In this document: positions 51,547 to 59,897 of the stretch, in pieces
Position numbering within the stretch: position 1 is the stretch's first letter
Layout: each line of letters begins with the position of its first letter
Assembly: GCA_022566735.1 (NCBI GenBank)
Contig: JADFIG010000001.1
Location: 62,001-126,000, forward strand
DNA from: Pseudomonadota bacterium
GTDB lineage: Bacteria > Pseudomonadota > Gammaproteobacteria > Burkholderiales > Burkholderiaceae_C
Direction of reading: 5' to 3'
DNA: 64,000 bases
Made by a program: the position numbers and the translations under genes
The notes under the pieces: model-generated
Database searches by the model: none
Seen by the model: the letters and a program-made list of their open reading frames with translations, nothing else
What the model was told of the DNA's origin: nothing

Positions 51547-53616
51547 ATGAATTTTCCTGAGCGGGCGTCGGCCGCAGCTCTCGCAGTGTCGCTGTTTGCC
51601 CTTTGTCCAGGTGCTGCCCAGGCCCTGGGGCTGGGCCGTCCCTCGACCCGCGCCGTGCTGGGTGAGCCCTTGCGCCTGTCGGTGCCCTTGCGGCTGGAGC
51701 CGGGCGAGCAGCTTGCCGACGAATGCGTCTCCGCCGATGTCTATTTCGGCGATGACAAGCTCAGCCGCACCGCGGTGTCCGCGCTCGTCCTGCCGGCACC
51801 TGCATCCGCGCCCCTGGCCACGTCCGCACCGACGCGGACCCTGCTGGTGCGCACCCAGACCCTGGTCAACGAGCCTGTCGTCACGGTCTACCTGAGCGCC
51901 GGTTGCCAGGCGCGCATCACCCGCAAGTTCGTGGCCCTGGCCGATCCGCCGACCCCGGTGGTGGGCGCCCCCGCGGTGCCCGCTCCGGACGTCGCGGCGG
52001 ACGAGGCGGGCAGCGGCGCGGCGGGGGGGGCCTCCGCGGCGGCAGCGGCGGCTGCGCAAGAGGGTGGCCTGGCCGCGCAAGGCGGTGGCTCGCGTGCCGC
52101 GAACCCGGCGGGAGCGGCCGCAGGGCCGCACCGTGCCGCGTCCGCGATGGCGCCACGGCCCGAGCGCAGGAAGCCGGCCCGCGCCACTTCGGCACCAGGG
52201 GCTCAGGCGGTGGCCTTGGCGCCTCCCGGCGGGCACAGCCGCCTGCAACTCGACCCGGTCGAGGCCGATGCGCTGGTGTCGCCGCAGTTGCGTGCCACCG
52301 TGGCCATGAGCGCCCAGCAGGCCGCCAGCGCCCAGGCCGAGGGCCCCGAGGTGCAGGCCCGCCGCGATGCTGCCGCCGCCCTCTGGCGTGCGCTCAACAC
52401 CACGCCCGAGCAGCAACTGCGCGACCAGCAACGCCTGCTGGCCCTGGAAAAGCGCCTGGCGCAGCTGCACAGCGAGGGCGAGCAGACCCGCCAGAGCGTG
52501 TCGCTGCTGCAGGCCCGCATGCGCGAGATCGACACCGGCCGGCCCGGCACCTGGTGGCTGTATGGGCTGGCGGCGCTGGCCCTGGCGGCCACGGGGGCGG
52601 CCGTGTACTTCCACGGGCTCTGGCGGCGCCAGGAGCGCGAGCGCTCGGCCTGGTGGCCGCCGCACAGCGGGGCCGCGCCGCTGTCGGTGCCCAGCGAGGC
52701 TGTGCCGGACACCGCATCGCCGCCCGAAACGGAGGCGCCGTCGGCCTCGCGGCATGTGCCCCAGTCGGCTGCCGGGGGCCTGGCCTCTTCTGCAGCCTCG
52801 TCGATGCCCGCAGCATCCATCCCCGCAGCATCCATGGCCGCACCGACCTCGCTGACCGCGTCCGTCGGCGAGGGGGCGGCCGAACAAGCCTTTGCCTCCG
52901 AGCCCCTGCGCGCCGTCTCCATCGAGGAGCTGATCGACCTGGAGCAGCAAGCCGAGTTCTTCGTGGTGCTGGGCCAGGACGATGCCGCCATCAGCCTGCT
53001 GGAAGCGCATGTCGAGGGCACCGATGGCACCATCCCGCTGCCTTTCCTCAAGCTGCTGGAGCTCTACCAGCGCCTGGGCCGCCGCGACGACCACGAGCGC
53101 GTGCAGGCGGCGTTCAACGCCCATTTCAACGGCCATGCGCCGGCCTGGGAGGCCGACCTGCAGCAGGGCCGCAGCCTGACGGACTACCCCGGCGTGATTG
53201 AGCGCCTGCAGGCCTTGTGGCCGCAGCCCTCGCGCGCCATGGACGTGCTGGAGGATGTCCTCATCCGCCCGGACGCGCAGGCCGAAACCTTCGATCTGCC
53301 GGCCTACCGCGAGCTGCTGTTCCTCTGCGCCATCGCGCGCGACCTGGCCGACAAGCCGGTCACCGGCTTCGACGCGCTCGTCACCCCGGTGACGCCGCTG
53401 ACGCCCTTGATGGCCACGCGGCCCGTCATCGCCGATCCGCAGGCTCGCCCGATGCTGGACGTCGACCTGTGCCTCGATGACATCGGCGAGCCGCCAGCGC
53501 AAGGCAGCGGGGCGGCAGGCGCACGGGCCACGGCCGGCCTGCCGACGCCGCCCGCAGGCGCATCGGCGCGAGGCGACGCCACGACAACCGAGCCCGGCTC
53601 GGACTACCGCCCCTGA
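51547..53616 (+). CDS. FimV-like cell-envelope protein
   Basis: The 689-residue product begins with a signal peptide and LGLGRPSTRAVLGEPLRLSVPLRLEPGEQLADECVSADVYFGDDKL, the N-terminal domain of FimV/TspA-like proteins. An Ala/Pro-rich linker, a coiled coil (QQLRDQQRLLALEKRLAQLHSEGEQ), one membrane helix (WWLYGLAALALAATGAAVYFHGLW) and a cytoplasmic TPR-like region (EFFVVLGQDDAAISLLEAHVEG) follow. FimV organises type IV pili and polar structures. A LysM domain is not evident, so it is a divergent member. Confidence 0.8.
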   Translation: MNFPERASAAALAVSLFALCPGAAQALGLGRPSTRAVLGEPLRLSVPLRLEPGEQLADECVSADVYFGDDKLSRTAVSALVLPAPASAPLATSAPTRTLLVRTQTLVNEPVVTVYLSAGCQARITRKFVALADPPTPVVGAPAVPAPDVAADEAGSGAAGGASAAAAAAAQEGGLAAQGGGSRAANPAGAAAGPHRAASAMAPRPERRKPARATSAPGAQAVALAPPGGHSRLQLDPVEADALVSPQLRATVAMSAQQAASAQAEGPEVQARRDAAAALWRALNTTPEQQLRDQQRLLALEKRLAQLHSEGEQTRQSVSLLQARMREIDTGRPGTWWLYGLAALALAATGAAVYFHGLWRRQERERSAWWPPHSGAAPLSVPSEAVPDTASPPETEAPSASRHVPQSAAGGLASSAASSMPAASIPAASMAAPTSLTASVGEGAAEQAFASEPLRAVSIEELIDLEQQAEFFVVLGQDDAAISLLEAHVEGTDGTIPLPFLKLLELYQRLGRRDDHERVQAAFNAHFNGHAPAWEADLQQGRSLTDYPGVIERLQALWPQPSRAMDVLEDVLIRPDAQAETFDLPAYRELLFLCAIARDLADKPVTGFDALVTPVTPLTPLMATRPVIADPQARPMLDVDLCLDDIGEPPAQGSGAAGARATAGLPTPPAGASARGDATTTEPGSDYRP

Positions 53617-53640
53617 GGCACAGGCTGCACGCAGTCCGCA

Positions 53641-54618
53641 TCACAGCCCATAATCGCCCGCGCCCTCGACCGTCTGGCCGGCCGGTGTCTGCATGGCCTG
53701 CAAGATGAGCTGGCGCGTGAGCCGGTCCGAGATCAACTCGGCAAAGGCCAGCACGAACTGGCGCACATAGGCGCCGCGCTTGAAGGCCAGGCGCGCCAGG
53801 TTGGGCCCGAAGAGGTGGCCCACCGGCCGCCACACCAGCTCGCTGCCCGGCTGGCCCATGGTCGGGTCGTCCTTGACCGCCATCTCGGCCACCAGCCCGA
53901 TGCCCAGGCCCAGGCGCGTGTAGGTCTTGATGACGTCGGCGTCGATCGCCTCCAGCACCACGTTGGGCGTCAGCCCGCGTTGCGCGAAGGCCTGGTCCAG
54001 GCGCTTGCGGCCCGTGAAGGACGGGTGGTAGGAGATCAGCGGCTCGGCCGCCAGCAGCTCCAGCGTCAACCGCGGCACCTGCACCAGCGGGTGGTTGGCC
54101 GGCATCACCACCACGTGCTGCCATTCGTAGCAGGGCAGGGTGACGAGTTCGGGGAAGTCGCTGAGCGACTCGGTCGCCAGCCCGATGTCGGCGACCTCGT
54201 CGAGCACCATGCGCGCCACCTGCTCGGGCGTGCCCTGGTGCAGGCTCACGGCCACCTTGGGGTACTTCTTGCGCAGCGCGGCCACGGGCTCGGGCAGCAC
54301 GTAGCGGGCCTGCGTGTGCGTGGTGGCGATCGACAGCGTGCCGGCGTCCTGCATGGCGTACTCGTCGCCGATGCGCTTGAGGTTGCCCAGCTCGCGCAGG
54401 ATCACGTCGATGGACTTGAGCACCTCCAGCCCCGGCTCGGTGATGCGCTTGAGGCGCTTGCCGTGGCGCACGAAGATGTCCACGCCCAACTCCTCCTCCA
54501 GCTCCATGATGGCCTTGGAGATGCCGGGCTGCGAGGTGTGCAGGGCCTTGGCCGTCTCCGTCAGGTTGAGGTTGCGGCGCGCGGCCTCGTGCACGAAGCG
54601 GAACTGGTGCAGGTTCAT
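53641..54618 (-). CDS. cysB: CysB-family LysR-type regulator of sulfur assimilation
   Basis: The 325-residue protein has the CysB-branch HTH (MNLHQFRFVHEAARRNLNLTETAKALHTSQPGISKAIMELEEELGVDIFVRHGKRLKRITEPG). Its ligand domain has the characteristic LSIATTHTQARYVLPEPVAALRKKYPKVAVSLHQGTPEQVARMV, with the TTHTQARY sulfate/inducer site. CysB homologues activate cysteine-synthesis and sulfur-scavenging genes in response to O- or N-acetylserine. It follows cbiX by 29 bases. A role for the encapsulin operon, which encodes the O-acetylserine-producing enzyme, is plausible but not shown. Confidence 0.9.
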   Translation of the reverse strand: MNLHQFRFVHEAARRNLNLTETAKALHTSQPGISKAIMELEEELGVDIFVRHGKRLKRITEPGLEVLKSIDVILRELGNLKRIGDEYAMQDAGTLSIATTHTQARYVLPEPVAALRKKYPKVAVSLHQGTPEQVARMVLDEVADIGLATESLSDFPELVTLPCYEWQHVVVMPANHPLVQVPRLTLELLAAEPLISYHPSFTGRKRLDQAFAQRGLTPNVVLEAIDADVIKTYTRLGLGIGLVAEMAVKDDPTMGQPGSELVWRPVGHLFGPNLARLAFKRGAYVRQFVLAFAELISDRLTRQLILQAMQTPAGQTVEGAGDYGL

Positions 54619-54647
54619 GGCAGGGGCCTTGGCGGGCTGCGAAAGGG

Positions 54648-55073
54648 TCAGGGAGCGGGCGTGTCAGGCGCCGGCTGGGCCAGCGACCAGGCCGCATCGG
54701 CCATGCCCTGGATGAGGATGTCGGTCTCGCCGACGGCCGCGCTCAGGCGCCAGCGCACGCCGGGGTGGCGCACGGCGAGCTCGCCGATCAGGCGGGGCAG
54801 GTCCTTGCGCACGTGGCCGCCGGCACCGAGGAACAGCGGCACCACGGCCACCTCGGTGCAGCCTTGCGCGGCCAGCTGGTCGCCGGCTGTGCCGATGTCG
54901 GGCGACATGAATTCCAGGAAGGCCAGTGTCACCAGGGTGCCTGGCGTGTCGGGCGGGCCGCCGTGCCGGGCGTGGCGCTCGGCCAAACGCTGCGCCACGG
55001 CCTCGAAGGGCTGGGCCCAGGCCGGGTCACGCGCGCCGTGCGCGAACAGCAGGATGCCAAGGCGTGAGGTCAT
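54648..55073 (-). CDS. cbiX: CbiX/SirB-type sirohydrochlorin chelatase
   Basis: The 141-residue small chelatase has LGILLFAHGARDPAWAQPFEAVAQRLAER with the metal-site His, then TLVTLAFLEFMSPDIGTAGDQLAAQGCTEVAVVPLFLGAGGHVRKDLPRLI with the second His. Single-domain CbiX(S)/SirB proteins insert Co or Fe into sirohydrochlorin; next to cysB, iron insertion for the siroheme of sulfite reductase is the likelier role. It starts 24 bases after lptG on the same strand. Confidence 0.88.
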   Translation of the reverse strand: MTSRLGILLFAHGARDPAWAQPFEAVAQRLAERHARHGGPPDTPGTLVTLAFLEFMSPDIGTAGDQLAAQGCTEVAVVPLFLGAGGHVRKDLPRLIGELAVRHPGVRWRLSAAVGETDILIQGMADAAWSLAQPAPDTPAP

Positions 55074-55097
55074 GCAAGCGCTTCCTGCGACGAGGGT

Positions 55098-56282
55098 TCA
55101 CTGGTATCGCACCAGCCAGGTGAACACGCTCATGGACAGCAACAGATAGAGCAGGCTGGGTGCGGCCGCTGCCAGCCAGGGCTGCCAGTTCTGCAGAAGG
55201 CCCAGGTGGCTGGAGATGTGGTTGATCAGCACGAAGCTGATGCCCAGCATGATGCCACCGAAGATCTTCAGGCTCATGCTGCCGCTGCGTGCGTGCAGGT
55301 AGGCGAACGGCAGGGCCAGCGCGACCATCACGAAGCACACCAGCGGGTAGAAGCTCTTTTTCCAGAACTGGATCTCGTAGCGCTGTGCCGCCTGGGCGTT
55401 GGACGCCAGGTGCCGCGTGTAGCGCCACAGGGCGAAGGCCGACATGCTCTCGGGCGGCAGCACCGAGGCCGACACCACCAGCGGCGTCAGGCTGCTGGCC
55501 CAGTCCAGCGAGGCCAGCTTGCGCTCGTCGATGACCTTCACGCCCGCCTGGGCCGCGTCCTGCGAGAGCCGCTCGTGCGACAGCCAGCGCGTGTCGGTCA
55601 CGTCCTGCAGGCGCCACACCGAGCCATCGCCATCGCCACCAGGCAGGGGCGGGCCGTTGCTGGGCAGGGCATCGACGCGGGCGGTCCGGGCGGACATGCG
55701 GCGGGTCAGCTGGCCACGGGCATCGAACTCGAAGATCCGCACCAGGCCGAACTCGCCTTCGCTCAGGGCGCTGCCGACGTTGACGGTGATGGTGTGCGTG
55801 CCCATGCCGGGCACCTCGCGTTTTTCGCGCAACCAGGTGCCGCCACGTCCCAGCGTGAGCTGCTGCTGGCTGCTGAAGCGCGCGTGCTGTTGGGTGAGCA
55901 CCTGCTCGGCCTGGGGCACCAGCCAGTTGCCGATGCCGGCCACCAGCAAGGCCGCCAGCAGCCCCAGGCCCGCCAGCAGTTGCAGCGCGCGCCAGGGCCC
56001 CAGGCCGCCGGTGCGCAGGATGGTGAACTCCGAGGTCTGCGCCATGCGCGCCAGCGCCAGGATGCCGCCGATCAGCAGCGCGATCGGCATGAGGTCGTAG
56101 ATGTGGCGCACCTGCATCAGCAGGCAGGTCCACAGGGCATCCACCACGGTGTAGCCGTTCTTGCCCAGGTCCTGCGACTCTTCCACGAAGTCGATGAAGA
56201 AAGCCAGGGCGGCAAAGGCCAGCCCGACCAGCGTGGCGTGCGTGGCCACGGTCTTGAAAATGAGCCGGCGCACCGTCCTCAT
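55098..56282 (-). CDS. lptG: LPS export permease LptG
   Basis: ATG 56282 overlaps the lptF stop by 4 bases. The 394-residue product has the YjgQ pattern: three helices at each end (VATHATLVGLAFAALAFFIDFVEE; FYPLVCFVMVALALPFAYLHARSGSMSLKIFGGIMLGISFVLINHIS) around a periplasmic beta-jellyroll domain. With LptF and the LptB ATPase (not here) it extracts lipopolysaccharide from the inner membrane. KNGYTVVDALW and RTGGLGPWRAL are typical. Confidence 0.92.
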   Translation of the reverse strand: MRTVRRLIFKTVATHATLVGLAFAALAFFIDFVEESQDLGKNGYTVVDALWTCLLMQVRHIYDLMPIALLIGGILALARMAQTSEFTILRTGGLGPWRALQLLAGLGLLAALLVAGIGNWLVPQAEQVLTQQHARFSSQQQLTLGRGGTWLREKREVPGMGTHTITVNVGSALSEGEFGLVRIFEFDARGQLTRRMSARTARVDALPSNGPPLPGGDGDGSVWRLQDVTDTRWLSHERLSQDAAQAGVKVIDERKLASLDWASSLTPLVVSASVLPPESMSAFALWRYTRHLASNAQAAQRYEIQFWKKSFYPLVCFVMVALALPFAYLHARSGSMSLKIFGGIMLGISFVLINHISSHLGLLQNWQPWLAAAAPSLLYLLLSMSVFTWLVRYQ

Positions 56283-57391
56283 GCGTGCTCCCTGGTGTCC
56301 GCGCCGGACGGGCGCTTCACGGTCTGTCCGGGCCAGCGGGCGCCGTCGCGCCACCACACCACCAGCAGGGCGGCCACGGTGAGCGTGCCGTGCACGGCCA
56401 GCAAGGCGCCATCCCACGTCAGCTTGCCGCGGCTCACCCAGGTCTGGCTCAGGCTGAGCAGGTTGAAATACACGACGAACACCAGCAGGGCATAGACCAG
56501 GTTCCAGCTGCTGTGGCGGCGTGCGTTGCCGGCGGCCAGGCTCAGGCCGGCCAGCACCATGTTGAAGGCGGCCCAGACCAGGCCGAAACGCCAGACCAGC
56601 TCGCCCCGCGCCTCGTCGCTGCGCAGCGCCAGCAGGGCCAGGGTGGGCAGGGAGCGCATGTCGGGGGCGACGTCGCTGGGGTCGATGGCTTCGCCCATGC
56701 GCACCTTGGCCGTCTCGAAGCGCGACAGCGCCTTCTCGCCGGTGTCCAGCTTGGTCTGGGTGCGCTCGCCATGGGACAGCACCAGGAAGCGCTGGCCGTC
56801 GATGAGCTGCACCTGGCCCTGGTTGGCCGTCACCACGGCCTCCTGGCCATCGGCGGTGGTCACCATGAAGACGTTGCGGCCGGCCTGCAGCCCGTCGCTG
56901 TGGCTGTCGATGAAGAACACGCGCTTGCCATCGGCCGAGACCTGGAACTGCCCCGGCGCCACACGGGCCATGTCGGAGCGCTGCTCGTAGCGGTACTTCA
57001 GGATCTGCGTCTGGTTCTGCGCCCAGGGGCGGGCCAGCAGGGCGGCGGCGGCCACCATCAGCAGCACCGGCCAGGCCATGCCCAGCAGCGGGCGGATGAA
57101 GCTGGCCTGGCGTGCGCCACTGGCCTGCCACACCACCATCTCGCTGTCACGCCAGATGCGGCTGAGCACGGTCACCACCGACACGAACAGGGCGAGCGCC
57201 AGCAGCACCGGCAACTGGCCGATGACCGTGTAGCTCAGCACCAGGCCGACGTCGGTGGGCGCCAGTGCGCCTTTGGTCGCCTGGCTGAGGATGCGGATGA
57301 GCACCATGGTCAGCAGCACCGTCAGCAAGACCACGAGGGTGCCACTGAAGCTGCGCCAGAGTTCTCTGCGTACGGAGGAATCGAATAACAT
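56279..57391 (-). CDS. lptF: LPS export permease LptF
   Basis: The 370-residue YjgP-type permease starts MLFDSSVRRELWRSFSGTLVVLLTVLLTMVLIRILSQATKG. It has the same six-helix plus jellyroll plan as LptG, with SEMVVWQASGARQASFIRPLL as the coupling region. It overlaps lptG and is divergent from pepA with only 26 bases between the starts, the common arrangement in Burkholderiales. Confidence 0.92.
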   Translation of the reverse strand: MLFDSSVRRELWRSFSGTLVVLLTVLLTMVLIRILSQATKGALAPTDVGLVLSYTVIGQLPVLLALALFVSVVTVLSRIWRDSEMVVWQASGARQASFIRPLLGMAWPVLLMVAAAALLARPWAQNQTQILKYRYEQRSDMARVAPGQFQVSADGKRVFFIDSHSDGLQAGRNVFMVTTADGQEAVVTANQGQVQLIDGQRFLVLSHGERTQTKLDTGEKALSRFETAKVRMGEAIDPSDVAPDMRSLPTLALLALRSDEARGELVWRFGLVWAAFNMVLAGLSLAAGNARRHSSWNLVYALLVFVVYFNLLSLSQTWVSRGKLTWDGALLAVHGTLTVAALLVVWWRDGARWPGQTVKRPSGADTREHA

Positions 57392-57417
57392 CGCTTGGGT
57401 CGATCAACCCGCGCATT

Positions 57418-59013
57418 ATGGACTTGCACCGCATGGACTACCGTTCCGCCATCGCCCAAGGGCCCGCCCTGTCCCAGGTCAACGCAGACGCCCTCGTGCT
57501 GGTGCTCGCGCCCGAGCACAGCGCCGCGGCCAGCCCCGAGCTGGACCGCCTGGTCAAAGAAGCCCTGGACAGTGGCGATTTCGCCCTCAAGGCCGGTCGC
57601 ACTCTGTACCTGCACCGCCCCGCCGGTGTGAAAACCCCGCGCCTGGTGCTGGTGGCCGCGGCCAATGCGCAAGCCAAGTCGCTGAAGGCCGCCGTGGCCA
57701 AGGGCGTGGCGGCCTTGAAGGACAGCGCTGCAGCCCATGTGGCCGTGGCGATGGCCGATGGCCTCGTGCCCGATGCGGCGGCTGCGCAGGCCCTGGCCCA
57801 GGGCGTTGTGGCGGCAGTGGCCGACACCACCTACGTTTTCCGCGAGACCAAGCCCAGCGCGCCCAAGCCCGGCGCCCTGAAGAAGGTCACCCTGCTGCAC
57901 GCCGCCGATGTGGCTGCGGCCGTGAAGGCCGGTCTGGCCCAAGGCGAGGCCGTGGCCGAGGGCGTGACCCTGGCCCGCCACCTGGGCAACCTGCCGGCCA
58001 ACCACTGCACGCCGTCGCACCTGGCCGCCGAGGCCCGCCGCATCGGCAAGGCCCACAAGCACATCGGTGTGCAGGTGCTGGAGCGCCCGGCGCTTGAAAA
58101 GCTGGGCATGGGCTCCTTCCTGTCGGTCACCAACGGTTCGGCCCATCCTCCGAAATTCATCGTGCTGCGCTACGACGGCGCCGCGGCTTCGCATGCGCCC
58201 GTTGTGCTGGTGGGCAAGGGCATCACCTTCGACACGGGCGGCATCTCGCTCAAGCCCGGCGCGGGCATGGACGAGATGAAGTTCGACATGGGCGGTGCGG
58301 CCAGCGTGCTGGGCACCTTCCAGAGCCTGGCGCTGCTCAAGCCCAAGCTCAACGTGGTCGGCCTCATCCCCACCTGCGAGAACATGCCCAGCGGCACGGC
58401 CACCAAGCCCGGTGACGTGGTCAAGAGCATGTCGGGTCAGACCATCGAGGTGCTCAACACCGACGCCGAAGGCCGCCTGATCCTGTGCGATGCGCTGACC
58501 TATGCCGAGCGCTTCAAGCCCGCGGCCGTGGTGGACATCGCCACGCTGACCGGCGCCTGCGTCATCGCCCTGGGCAACATCCACAGCGGCCTGTTCTCGG
58601 CCGATGACGCGCTGGCCCAGGCCCTGCTGGACGCCGGCCAGTCCAGCCTGGACACCGCCTGGCGCATGCCCCTGGACGAGGAATACGGCGAAGCCCTCAA
58701 GAGCCATTTCGCCGATCTGGGCAATGTGGGTGGCCGCGAAGGCGGCGCCATCACCGCGGCCGTGTTCCTCAGCAAGTTCACCAAGGCCTACCGCTGGGCC
58801 CACCTCGACATCGCCGGCACGGCGTGGAAGTCGGGCGCGGCCAAGGGCGGCACGGGCCGTCCGGTGGGCCTGCTGACCCAGTTCCTGCTGGACCAGGCTG
58901 CGGCGGGCAAGCAGGCGCTGCAGCCCAAGCCGGCCAAGGCCGCAGGCAAAGCCCCGACGAAGGCTGCGGCAAAGACCGCCCGCAAAGTTGCCACCCGGGC
59001 CGCTGGCGCCTGA
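57418..59013 (+). CDS. pepA: Leucyl aminopeptidase (M17) with a basic C-terminal tail
   Basis: The catalytic domain has VGKGITFDTGGISLKPGAGMDEMKFDMGGAASV, NTDAEGRLILCDALTYAE (the M17 signature) and the second metal ligands; it is a two-metal hexameric exopeptidase. ATG 57418 is the track start; ATG 57433 (MDYRSAIAQG) is possible. The end is unusual: after the normal C-terminus comes KPAKAAGKAPTKAAAKTARKVATRAAGA, a Lys/Ala tail resembling histone H1. E. coli PepA binds DNA, so the tail might assist that, but this is inference. Confidence 0.93.
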   Translation: MDLHRMDYRSAIAQGPALSQVNADALVLVLAPEHSAAASPELDRLVKEALDSGDFALKAGRTLYLHRPAGVKTPRLVLVAAANAQAKSLKAAVAKGVAALKDSAAAHVAVAMADGLVPDAAAAQALAQGVVAAVADTTYVFRETKPSAPKPGALKKVTLLHAADVAAAVKAGLAQGEAVAEGVTLARHLGNLPANHCTPSHLAAEARRIGKAHKHIGVQVLERPALEKLGMGSFLSVTNGSAHPPKFIVLRYDGAAASHAPVVLVGKGITFDTGGISLKPGAGMDEMKFDMGGAASVLGTFQSLALLKPKLNVVGLIPTCENMPSGTATKPGDVVKSMSGQTIEVLNTDAEGRLILCDALTYAERFKPAAVVDIATLTGACVIALGNIHSGLFSADDALAQALLDAGQSSLDTAWRMPLDEEYGEALKSHFADLGNVGGREGGAITAAVFLSKFTKAYRWAHLDIAGTAWKSGAAKGGTGRPVGLLTQFLLDQAAAGKQALQPKPAKAAGKAPTKAAAKTARKVATRAAGA

Positions 59014-59027
59014 GCCCACGCACACCC

Positions 59028-59474
59028 ATGGCCAAGGTCGAGTTCCATCACGGCATTTTTGACAAGCAGGCCTACGCCTGCCGCCTGCTGCGCAAGGCCT
59101 CGCGGGCCGGGGTGCCGCTGGTGGTGACGGGCGATGCGGCCACGCTCCAGGCCCTGGACCGCCAGCTGTGGGTGTTCGACGAGCAGGAATTCCTGCCCCA
59201 TGTGCTGGCCACGGGGGGCGCGAGCCTGCCCGAGCGCCTGCATGCCACGCCCATCTGGCTGTCCGACGATCCGGCTTCTGTGCCGGGCGAGCGTGCGGTG
59301 CTGGTCAACCTGGGCAGCGGGATCCCGCCAGGTGCCGAGCGCTTCGAGCGCCTCTTCGACCTCGTGGCCAGCGAACCGGAAGACCGCCAGCTCGGCCGCG
59401 CGCGCTGGAAGGCCTATGTCGCCATGGGCTGGGATGTGCAGCCCCACGAGGCCAAGGACGGCCCCACGCCATGA
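59028..59474 (+). CDS. holC: DNA polymerase III chi subunit HolC
   Basis: The 148-residue product (MAKVEFHHGIFDKQAYACRLLRKASRAGVPLVVTGDAATLQALDRQLWVFDEQEFLPH ... TPIWLSDD ... ERAVLVNLGSGIPPGAERFERLFDLVASEPEDRQLGRARWKAYVAMGWD) is a full-length chi subunit. It links the clamp loader to single-strand binding protein. It follows pepA by 14 bases, a conserved pairing, and overlaps the next gene by 4. Confidence 0.93.
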   Translation: MAKVEFHHGIFDKQAYACRLLRKASRAGVPLVVTGDAATLQALDRQLWVFDEQEFLPHVLATGGASLPERLHATPIWLSDDPASVPGERAVLVNLGSGIPPGAERFERLFDLVASEPEDRQLGRARWKAYVAMGWDVQPHEAKDGPTP

Positions 59475-59854
59475 ACCCGCCCATGTTCGATCACTCCCGC
59501 CCCCCTGCGGCCCAGGTGCCCACGCTGACCGAGGTCATCGAAGTCGACGGCGTTCGGCCCGCCGACGTGGCCGACACCGGCGCCCCCCTGGCCGCCGATG
59601 CCGATGCTGTCGCGCAATGGTCCGCCGACGAGCTCGCGGCGCTGGAAGGCGCGGTGACCCAGCGGGTGCTGGGCGATGTGCAGCGCCAGATCGATGGCAT
59701 GCTGGAGTTCCGCCTGCGCGAGGCCATGGCCCCGGTGCTGGCCCGCCACAGCGAAGCCATGGTGCGCGACCTCAAGGACGAGCTGGCCCGGACCCTGCGC
59801 GACGTGGTGGCCCGCTCGGTCGCCCAGGAAGTCGCCAAGCTGCGCCAGCGCTGA
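59471..59854 (+). CDS. Small conserved protein after holC (DUF2486-like)
   Basis: The 127-residue product overlaps holC (ATGA). The first half is Pro/Ala/Asp-rich and probably disordered. The second is a long amphipathic helix pair (LAALEGAVTQRVLGDVQRQIDGMLEFRLREAMAPVLARHSEAMVRDLKDELARTLRDVVARSVAQEVAKLRQR). Proteins of this size follow holC in related Burkholderiales and are usually labelled DUF2486. No function is known; position suggests a link to replication, without proof. Confidence 0.65.
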   Translation: MNPPMFDHSRPPAAQVPTLTEVIEVDGVRPADVADTGAPLAADADAVAQWSADELAALEGAVTQRVLGDVQRQIDGMLEFRLREAMAPVLARHSEAMVRDLKDELARTLRDVVARSVAQEVAKLRQR

Positions 59855-59897
59855 GGCCTGCGGGCCTTCCCCGTTTCCCTGTCCTGCCATCCAAGAG

